Origin: Rhodeus uyekii
Lineage: Eukaryota > Chordata > Actinopteri > Cypriniformes > Acheilognathidae
NCBI GenBank assembly: GCA_037043235.1
Contig: JAWRVZ010000137.1
Location: 987,501 to 1,051,500 of the forward strand
Direction of reading: 5' to 3'
Length of the DNA stretch: 64,000 nt
Positions 14,601 through 26,282 of this stretch are shown here, one piece after another. The position numbers and the translations under genes are program-made. The first letter of the stretch is position 1. The number at the start of each line of letters is the position of its first letter. The notes under the pieces are model-generated. The model was not told where the DNA came from and made no database searches. It saw only the letters and a program-made list of their open reading frames with translations.

Positions 14601-17600
14601 GGAGATGGAGAAACTGATGGAGGATGAAGCTACAAACGCAATGTTTCCTTTCCCTTTCCCTCCAGCTTTGGACACGTCCAACACGATGGTGAAGAAGCAG
14701 GTGTTCGAGCTGCTGGCGGCTCTCAGCATGTTCTCCGACGAGGGACACACACTCGCTTTAGACGCGCTGGACCATTACAAGGCAAGTTTCCCTCTGTGAG
14801 ATCAGGTCAGCTCTTCTGCAGCTCAGAACTATATATATATATATATATATCTGCATATAGATTCATATATAGTCATACATATAAAGATTCATGAAACTAT
14901 AGCTTTCCTGTAGCTCAATCAGTAGAGCATTGGTGTTTGCAACATCAAGGTTATGGGTTCGATCCCAGGGAAAGCAAGAACTGATTCAATGTGTTCTTTG
15001 AATGCAATGTAATGCAATCGCTTTGGATAAAAGTGTCTGTCAATTGCATAAATGTAAAAATATATTTTCGTATAGCTTCAAATATCTTCGTATAGCTTCT
15101 TATATCTGTATTTATCTTCTTATATCTTCATATAGCTTCATATATCGTCATATAGCTTCATATAGCTTCATATATCTGCATATATCTGTATATATATTCA
15201 TATACTGTACCTTCTTATATCTTCATATAGCTTCTTATATCTGCATATATCTGTATATATCTTCATATACCTTCTTATATCATCATATAGCTTCTTATAT
15301 CATCATATAGCTTCTTATATCTGCATATATCTGTATATATCTTCATATACCTTCTTATATCTCCATATAGCTTCTTATATCTTCATATACCTTCTAATAT
15401 CTTCATATAGCTTCTTATATCTTCATATAGCTTCTTATATCTTCATATAGCTTCTTATATCTTCATATAGCTTCTTATATCTTCATATAGCTTCTTATAT
15501 CATCATATAGCTTCTTATATCATCATATAGCTTCTTATATCATCATATACCTTCTTATATCATCATATAGCTTCTTATATCATCATATAGCTTCTTATAT
15601 CATCATATAGCTTCTTATATCTGTATTTATCTTCTTATATCTTCATATAGCTTCATATATCGTCATATAGCTTCATATAGCTTCATATATCTGCATATAT
15701 CTGTATATATCTTCATATACCTTCTTATATCTTCATATACCGTACCTTCTTATATCTTCATATACCTTCTTATATCTTCATATAGTTTCTTATATCTTCA
15801 TATACCGTACCTTCTTATATCTTCATATACCTTCTTATATCTTCATATAGCTTCTTATATCATCATATAGCTTCTTATATCATCATATAGCTTCTTATAT
15901 CATCATATAGCTTCTTATATCTGTATTTATCTTCTTATATCTTCATATAGCTTCATATATCGTCATATAGCTTCATATATCTGCATATATCTTCATATAC
16001 CTTCTTATATCTTCATATAGTTTCTTATATCTTCATATAGCTTCTTATATCTTCATATAGCTTCTTATAGCTTCATATATTTTCATATAGTTTCGCATAG
16101 CTTCATATATCTTTATATAATACGCAAATGTGTTGTTTTGCTCTGCAATCGGTGGATTCTCAGAAATCTCAGCATTTCTGCCTTTCTTCACATTGACCTT
16201 AGAAGCAAATGACAGAAGATATTGAGTTGTGCTTCCAGACAAAAACCTTGTGGATTTATTTTAGAGCTTGTTTGCAGGCATTTCCTGTTATTTTAAGTGT
16301 AAACTGATGTCAAATAGTCTTGTTTTCTGAAATATTTCTCAAAATGAAGTGATTTTTCTTGTCCTCCAGTAAATGTGTCTTGATTTAAGAATGTTTAGTG
16401 CTGAAAGACAAGACAGAAATGCTTGGGAAAACACCTTTTTTGTTGTGCAAAATTCTCAGTATCCTCATTCTTTTTCATTTTCTGGAGAATTTGAGATATT
16501 AAGATGTTAAAATGTGTGGAAATGAAGTGAGTTTGTGCTTTGAGTTTAGCAGATTGTTCTTCTCGTCATAAACACAAACTCACTGCATTTTGATCTTTTT
16601 TTCAGAAAGCAAGACTTTCTTCCGTCATTTTTCTGGTTCTCCAGTAAACATGTGTTGATGTAAGCGTGTTTAGATGTAGTGTGATTTTGATGCTGGCTCG
16701 AGCTTCACAGCGTTGTGTTTCCTCCAGTCGGTGAAGACGCAGCAGTATCGCTTCAGTGTGATCATGAACGAGCTCCGCGCCACTGATAACGTGCCTTACA
16801 TGGTGACCCTTCTGAGCGTCATCAACGCCCTGATCTTCAGCGCCGACAACCTGCGGCACCGAGACAAGATGCGCAAGGAGTTCATCGGTACGTTCGGCCA
16901 GACCTCCATCTCCACACAGTCACAGAACAGCATTTATGTTCCTCTCAATCTCAGTCTGATCAGGACATGTCCTGCTGTATAGTGCACATTTCACCCAGCT
17001 CAGCTCTTCTGCTGTACACACATTGCATATAAACAGTAAGAGTAGTATAGAAGAATGCCCTGTTACGCTAATATTATATAATGCTTGCATGCTACTAACT
17101 GCTCTAAATGCTGCCTGCTGTTTATTATAAAACAGCATGTGAAAGGAAAAAATGTGCATGCATTCAGACAGTACTGTGCTACATTATAATACTCAGCATT
17201 GCACATTTTGATTGTGTAACCTGTTTACATACTGTAAAAATAGTACGAGTATAGAAGAATGTGATTTAGAAAACAGCCCTTTAACCCTAATATTGTAGCA
17301 AACAGGGCTGTGTTCTGAATAGCATTTGTCTAAACTACTCTTACTATTTTAGCTTGCTTTCATGAGCTATTTTATACTAAACAACAGGCAGCATTCAGTG
17401 CAGTTAGCATCATGCTAGTGTGCTACAATATTAGCATTATTGGGCTGTGTCCTAAATCACATTCTTCTACACCAGTTTTGCAGTGTGCAATGCCGAGCAA
17501 TGTAATAAAGGTAGTATACTAATGTCTGAATGCATGCATGCATGTTGCTTTCTGTCACATGCTGTTTTATACTAAACAACAGGCAGCATTTAGTGCACAC

Positions 17601-18178
17601 TTTGGCATGCTAGTATGCTATATAATGCTTGCATGCTAATGACTGAATGCTGCCTGTTGTTTATTATAAAATATCATGTGAAAGAAAGCAACTCGCATGC
17701 ATTCAGACAGCAGTGTGCTACACTTATTATAATAAAATGTGCAATATGAGTGTAAAAGAATGTGATTTAGGACACAGCCCAGTAATGCTAATATTGTAGC
17801 ACACTAGCATGCTGCTAACTGCACGGTTTGCACTGAATATCGCCTGTTATTTATTGCACATTTAGACTGTGAAACCCATTGTGCACAATATGCACACTAC
17901 ATGCTGCTTAAGCGAGTATGCAGTGGCACACGGCCCTGATCAGGTGTTGATTGTGTTCACCTGTGTGTCACTCGGCACCGCCTCCTGGCTTGTGTTTTAA
18001 CTCCACTCAGGCCTGAGCTCTCCAACACACAGCTTTAGATGTTTTTGAGCATTATTAATGGATACTACACTTGTTTTTGTTCATCAGGATTACAACTACT
18101 TCAGCTACTGCCAAAACTTAAGTGAGTTTCATTTGAATTCATTTAAAAGTGTTCAAACAGGAAATTAAGCGTGAGATG

Positions 18179-18235
<57 letters not shown>

Positions 18236-21200
18236 AGAGAGGAGGACGATGAGGACTTGATCATCCAGTGCGAGGCGTTTGAGGAGGCCATGGCTGAGGA
18301 CGAGGACGAGCTGCTGCGGCTCTACGGAGGGATTGACATGAGCAGTCATCAGGAGGTCTTCACGTCTCTGTTTAATAAGGTGAGCGCTGCGTTGCGTCGC
18401 TCTGCTGAGAGGAGGATCAGATGATCAGAACGGCTTGTGTTTGCAGGTGAGCAGCTTCCCGTCTTCGCTGCAGTTGTTGTCGGTGTTGCAGGCGCTGCTG
18501 CTCGTGGATCCCGAGCGGGACGATGTGTGGCAGGCGCTGGAGTCGCTGGTGAACCGCGCGTCGCTCGTCGCTCAGAGCTGTGAGTTTCCTTCACTTCCTC
18601 CCGTTAGTGACGGACGGCTTTCGGTTCGCACACGAGTTGTGTTAAATGAGGAAACTCTGGGTTTGATCACAGAATGCCGTGTTTGGCTGTCGTTATCACA
18701 GCACTTTCATCACTTATTTACTTTATCACGTTTATTAATTTGTTTTTTTACTACTTGTTTACATTCCTGCATTTATCAGCTGCTTTTATCATCGCATTCA
18801 AGAAACACATTGACATTCTATTCAGTTCTTGCTTTCCCTGGGAATCGAACCCATGACCTTGATGTTGCAAGCGCTACTCTCTTATTTAGTTATGTATATA
18901 CGTTAATTTACTTTCTCTTTTATTTACTTTTTCACTTGCATTTATATTTACTTTTTTATGATTTTCTAATTTATAGATTTACATTCATTTACTGATTAAT
19001 GTACTTATTTGCGTTTGCATAAATTACACACATTTTTGTTATTGTTTAAACTTGTATATTCACGTGTGTGTGTGTGTATATATGAACTGAATTTTTATAT
19101 TCATTCACTCTCTTATTTATTTGGTTATTTAAATGTATTAATAATTTACTGGCTTATTTTTTCACTTGCAGGTTGTGAATTATGATTTAACATTCTGCTA
19201 GCAAGTTAACAATGTTGATGACATGAATTAACACATTGCTAATTGCAGATTTACTTATTTACATGCTTTACATTTACTTGTTTATTTGCTTTTATATATT
19301 TATATTAAGTTAATGAATGTACTTGCCTATTTTATTTGTTTGCATTGCTTATTTTCTTATATTTGCTACTTTACATAATTTGTATTATTAATAATTATAT
19401 ATATAATAATTATTTATTTTTATTTAAATTGTTCATTTGCATATTGATTTACATTCTTCTATTATTCATTTACTTGCTTGCCTCCATCCATTGACTGATT
19501 GCTTGCTTCTCTGGGTGCAGCTGAGATGGAGTCGTGTGAGAAGATCCTGCAGCGGCTCGTCTTCGCCAGGGAAGAAACCAAAGGCTCTTCAGAGTTGGAC
19601 GGTTTCAAACGGAAGAATCAAGCCATTCAGACGGAGACGAACGACGAGAAACTCGAATGTTCTTGCAGATCAACCAAACAAGAGCAGCTGCGCACCTCCA
19701 CCAAGACTGTCTCTCAGCCTCCTCCACCCATCGCTCAACCTGCCGTAACAGCAGTGCCTCTCAGAACAGGAGCTGAACCTCCACCTCCTTTACCAGGATC
19801 AGGGATGCCTCCACCAGGCATGGGTTTGCCTCCTCCTCCACCTCCTTTACCAGGAATGGGAGCGCTGCCGCCTCCACCTCCTTTACCAGGAATGGGAGCG
19901 CTGCCGCCTCCACCTCCTTTACCAGGAATGGGAGCGCTGCCGCCTCCACCTCCTTTACCAGGAATGGGAGCGCTGCCGCCTCCACCTCCTTTACCAGGCA
20001 TGGGTTTGCCTCCTCCTCCACCTCCTCTGCCAGGAATGGGAGCACCTCCACCCCCACCAGGAATGGGTTTGCCTCCTCCTCCGCCTCCTGGTATGGGTGA
20101 CGTGATGGTGCCGACGGCGTTTAATACGCTCGGTCAGCAGTACGGCACTGTGGGGAAGAGCGGCCCGTATCCCACCCTCAGGATGAAGAAACTCAACTGG
20201 CAGAAACTCAATTCCAGAGCCGTTACGGGTGAGATTTCATCGGAGCATCGGAGTGTGAGCCGGCAGGTTCTCTGGGAACGCATGAGCTGGAATAATGCAA
20301 TGCGAGTCATCCTGGATACAAGCCGCGTGCATGAACGTGAATAATAGTAATGTGATGTAATGGCCAGGGTTATTATTCTTTACTGAAACCATAAAAACAT
20401 GTCATTATTTGAAATAAAATAAACATTAAATTATTTTATTTCAGCAAGTTACCAAGACATGTTCATTTAAAGTACTAAAATAACTGCAACTAAAACTTAT
20501 AAGCTTATAAAAACGACAAATGCATGATGATAATTTTTTACGTTTAAACCCATAAAAAATAGCCACTTAATGACAGACAATAAAAATTGTAAAATGTTAA
20601 TTTTAAAATGAAAAACAAAATTTTGCATATTTAAAAAAAGAACTACTAAAAATGACAAATTACTAAGACTTTAACATTTAAAACAATAAAAATAGCCATT
20701 TAAGAAATGGTCAAATTGAAACACCAGATCTTTGTGTGATTTAGTTGAAGTTTTTTAAGTGGTTTGCATATTTCTAAGTGTGTGTTTGTTTCTCGTTCTT
20801 CCTCGTAGACGGTCCGTCCATGTGGGCATCCGTCCAGAGCGACTCGCCCCTGGAGCCGAATTACAGCAGCATCGAGCAGCTCTTCTGTCTGCCGGTGTCT
20901 GAACCCAAAGTCAAGAGTACGACCGCGCCGGTCAAGAAACCGGCCAAAGAGGTTTGAGCCAAACAAACTTTGTTTATATTGTTTTTCCTGTAAAGCTGCT
21001 TTGAAACAATCTACATTGTAAAAAGCGCTATATAAATAAAGGTGACTTGACTTGACTTGACTTTATCATCTAATAAATTCAGCTTTAATCACAGGAATAA
21101 ATGACACTTTACTATATATTCACAGAGAAAACAGCTGTTTTACACTGATATAATATTACACTGTTTTACTGTATCATCTAATAAATTCAGCTTTAATCAC

Positions 21201-22846
21201 AGGAATAAATGACACTTTACTATATATTCACATAGAAAACAGCTGTTTTACACTGATATAATATTACACTGTTTTACTGTATTTATCATCTAATAAATTC
21301 AGCTTTAATCGCAGGAATAAATGACACTTTACTATATATTCACATAGAAAACAGCTGTTTTACACTGATATAATATTACACTGTTTTACTGTATTTATCA
21401 TCTAATAAATTCAGCTTTAATCACAGGAATAAATGACACTTTACTATATATTCACATAGAAAACAGCTGTTTTACACTGATATAATATTACACTGTTTTA
21501 CTGTATTTATCATCTAATAAATTCAGCTTTAATCACAGGAATAAATGACACTTTACTATATATTCACATAGAAAACAGCTGTTTTACACTGATATAATAT
21601 TACACTGTTTTACTGTATTTATCATCTAATAAATTCAGCTTTAATCACAGGAATAAATGACACTTTACTATATATTCACATAGAAAACAGCTGTTTTACA
21701 CTGATATAATATTACACTGTTTTACTGTATCATCTAATAAATTCAGCTTTAATCACAGGAATAAATGACACTTTACTATATATTCACATAGAAAACAGCT
21801 GTTTTACACTGATATAATATTACACTGTTTTACTGTATTTATCATCTAATAAATTCAGCTTTAATCACAGGAATAAATGACACTTTACTATATATTCACA
21901 TAGAAAACAGCTGTTTTACACTGATATAATATTACACTGTTTTACTGTATTTATCATCTAATAAATTCAGCTTTAATCACAGGAATAAATGACACTTTAC
22001 TATATATTCACATAGAAAACAGCTGTTTTACACTGATATAATATTACACTGTTTTACTGTATCATCTAATAAATTCAGCTTTAATCACAGGAATAAATGA
22101 CACTTTACTATATATTCACATAGAAAACAGCTGTTTTACACTGATATAATATTACACTGTTTTACTGTATTTATCATCTAATAAATTCAGCTTTAATCAC
22201 AGGAATAAATGACACTTTACTATATATTCACATAGAAAACAGCTGTTTTACACTGATATAATATTACACTGTTTTACTGTATCATCTAATAAATTCAGCT
22301 TTAATCACAGGAATAAATGACACTTTACTATATATTCACATAGAAAACAGCTGTTTTACACTGATATAATATTACACTGTTTTACTGTATTTATCATCTA
22401 ATAAATTCAGCTTTAATCACAGGAATAAATGACACTTTACTATATATTCACATAGAAAACAGCTGTTTTGCACTGATATAATATTACACTGTTTTACTGT
22501 ATCATCAAATAGTTGGTTCATTAGAAATGTTTATAATTGTGAAAGATGAGAGGGATTTTTGATGCAAGATTATGCAGACAAATATTTCTGCAGGGTTTCC
22601 AATCAAACTCTGGTTTGATTTAAAGCTAATAATTCTTACAAATGTAAAATCTAAATAAAACTCTATCTGTATGACATGTGTATCATGTATGACAGTCACA
22701 GCAGGAATATGAGCTGAATGAATGAGGTTGATTCCATTTGATTTTAATTCCTTTTTTTTTCTCTTGTTTCTCAGATTTCATTTATTGACCCCAAGAAGAA
22801 TCTCAACCTAAATATATTCCTGAAGCAGTTCAAGTGGTAAGACCAG

Positions 22847-22924
<78 letters not shown>

Positions 22925-25900
22925 GAGAGAGATTCTGAGATGTTTTATTTCCTCCCAATCAGCTCTAATGAAGAGTTTGTGGCGATGCTGCAGAAAGGAG
23001 ACTGTTCGAAATTCGACGTTGAATCTTTGAAACAACTCCTGAAACTGCTTCCGGAAAAACACGAGGTACTTCCCAATAAAATGCATATTCAAAATGACAA
23101 TTCACATTCTTAGACCTTGATGCGAATGAAAACAGAGCTGCATTTTTATCCATGTGAAATATTTAAAGTGCCCTATTATGTTATTTTTAATGTTGTTTTA
23201 GCGTCTCCTGAAACAGGTTTACACGCTTTCAAAACCAGAAAACCTTTAATGTTCTCATAATATCCACTGCAGCATCAGCTCTTTTCTCTCAGCGTCTGAA
23301 ACGCTTCGTTCGTAGATTCAGTCTCTAAGCTCCGCCCCTCTGAGAGCTGCTCTGCTCTGATTGGTCAGAACCCAAGCGCTCATTATCATATCTGAATATC
23401 AGCTCTTGATTGGCGATACGAACAGTAACGATGGCATTGGTTTCACTGTATCAATCAGAAAACAGTGTTTTCTCCACATGAACAACACAAACTCTTCCAG
23501 ACTCGCACAACGACAGGGATTGAGGGCGGAGCAAACAGACGCCAATCAGCCAATTAACAGCACAGACTGACATTATGTAAATTAGTAACGCAGGTTCAGC
23601 TGGAAGTAACGAGTTACTGACGACTCGTTTCTGGTGAAACCAGTTGAGTTTTTTTACATTTAACTTTTTTTCTTTTTCTCCAGATTGATAACTTAAAATC
23701 GTTTCAAGGAGATCCAGACAAGCTGGCCAACGTGGATCGCTTTTACCTCTCTCTGCTGGCTGTACCCTGGTAAAATCACAGTAAAACACCACATACTGAA
23801 GCGTTTCTGATTCACTCAGAAACCAAGTTTAAACAGAATCTCCTTCTACAGCTTTCAGGCTAGAACTGCTAAATTTAAAACAACCGATCAGACTTGCTTT
23901 TTTTCGTTAAGAGAATGATTTAAAATCCCATTGACTCTCAATGAGGGGATCAAACCTTTCACACGATAAAGCTAGTGCAGAAATCCATCTAGGATCATTA
24001 GCAAAGCTTAGGAACTAGCTTTGGATGTGTTAAACACTTCAGCAACATGAATTAGCATGTTGGTCATAATGCTAGTAACATCAACGAATCATGCTAGCAG
24101 CATGGTAATTCATGTTAAATCTTGCCGGCGTTGTGCTAATTCCAGTTAGCAATGTGTTAATTCATGTTATCAACATTGCTAGTTTGAATTATGATTTAAC
24201 ATTCTGCTAGCAAGTTAACAATGTGTTAAAACGCTAGCAATTTAAATGTTAAATTGAAGTTAGCATTTTGGTAAGACGTGTTAAAATGCTTCCAACAGTA
24301 ATTCATGATAGCAATGTACTAAAACATGCTACAAATGTTAGCAAAGTGCTAAATGCTAGACGGATGCTGTGCTAACATAATTTGTTAAAACATGCTAGGA
24401 AGCTTATAAAACTTTCAGTCAAAGCCGACATAAGCGTTTGTCTTGAAGAAGTTGAGAATGGTTTGTTTCTTCGTCCCGTCAGTTACCAGCTGAGGACCGA
24501 GTGCATGTTGCTGTGTGAGGAGACGCTGTCGGTGCTGGAGAGCCTGAAGCCCAAGGTCGAGCTGGTGGAAGCGGCCTGTGAGAGTGAGTGTGTGTGCGAG
24601 AACATGAGAGCCTGTGTCTGTGCGCGTGTAAGAATGTGTGTGTGTGAGATTTTAAGTGTTTGTGAGTGACTTTGCCCGTTTAAGACTGTGTGTGTGTAAC
24701 AATGTGAGAGTGTGTGCATGAGCGAGAGTGTAAGAGTATGAGTGAGAGAGTGAGTGAGTGTGTGTGTCTGTCTGTCCGCGTTTAAGAGTGTGTGTGTAAG
24801 AATGTGAGTGTGTATGTATGAGAGTGAGTGTGTGTGCATGAGTTATTGTCATGTTTATATGTGAGATGTTGCACTCAATGTAAATCATCGATGCGTGTGT
24901 TAATGTATCACATGTTATTGTATAACATTTACAAATGCCAAGTGTGTGTCGCTCCGCAGGTCTCAGGAAGAGTTCACTGCTGCCCAGTTTCTGCAAGCTG
25001 ATCCTTGATGTTGGAAACTTCCTCAACTATGTAAGGAAAAGGCCGTTCACGTGCCTCTTATGCGTTTTAGAATATATCTATTAACGTGTGGAATAAAGCC
25101 GTTAGTGAACTTTCAAAGATAAATGGAGTTATTGTCAGTCTCACTTCCTGCCGAACTTGCGTTATTAATTTACATAATGTTACACTATTGGCTGATTGGT
25201 GTCTGTTTGCTCCGCCCTCAATCCCTGTTGTTGTGTGAGACTGGAAGAGTTTGTGTTGTTCATGTGGAAAAACTCTGTTTTCTGATTGATTCGTTGAAAC
25301 CAATGCCATCGTTACTGTTCGTATCGCCAATCAAGAGCTGATATTCAGATATGATAATGAGCGTTTGGGTTCTGACCAATCAGAGCAGAGCAGCTCTCAG
25401 AGGGGCGGAGCTTAGAGACTGAATCTACGAACGAAGCGTTTCAGACTCTGAGAGAAAAGAGCTGATGCTGCAGTGGATATTATGAGAACATTAAAGTGTT
25501 TTTGACTGAATGCATGTAAACCTGTTGAAGGAGACGCTAAAACAACATTAATAATGTTTTTAAATGGCATAATGGGGCATTTAATTAATCCCAGATGGTT
25601 ATGCGTAAGTTATTGAATACATCTGTTACCTTTGACTAAATGTGTTCTTGTGAGCTTGACATTTATTACATTTTTTTCCAGGGAAGTCACACAGGAAATG
25701 CTGAGGGATTCAAGATTAGTTCGCTGTTGAAGCTCACAGAAACCAAAGCGAACACGAGTCGCATCACCCTCTTGCATCACATCCTGGAGGTACAGCCCAC
25801 ATATAATCGTAAATGGAAGTAAAAATGTTTGTCAGAAGTGCAGTGTTGGTTTATATTTGTCACTTTAGCACAAGAGTAATGTTTGAGCTTCTGTTTTACT

Positions 25901-26250
25901 CGTGTGTCAGTTCGAGGACAGTGGATGTTTCAGCAAAGCGCCGGAAAAGAGTAAAAGCTCCCTAAACAAGCACTTTTGATCTTTTTTTGTGTGCTTGCCA
26001 GTGTAAATTATTTTACGAGATCAGAATGGCATGAGAGCCGAGTAAACAATAGAATTATTCCTGCTAAACTGTGCTTTGAACGGCTTCCTCCGCTCACGCT
26101 GTGATTGTGAATCGTGGGATCTTTCCAGGAAGCCGAGCTGAACCACCCGGAGCTGCTGAGCCTTTCCGAAGACATCGAGGCCTGTGAGCGAGCAGCCGGG
26201 TAACACAACGCTTTCAGTGTGTGTGTGTGTGTGTGTGAGAGAGAGCACGC

Positions 26251-26282
<32 letters not shown>

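Noticed and set aside
14901..15058. Candidate functional tRNA gene
   Set aside because: A- and B-box-like motifs are present, but there is no complete cloverleaf, and the same sequence with a shared tail recurs across the window, so it is a SINE.
19735..20057. Minus-strand glycine-rich and valine/glutamate-rich frames
   Set aside because: Reverse reading of the FH1 proline repeats of inf2.
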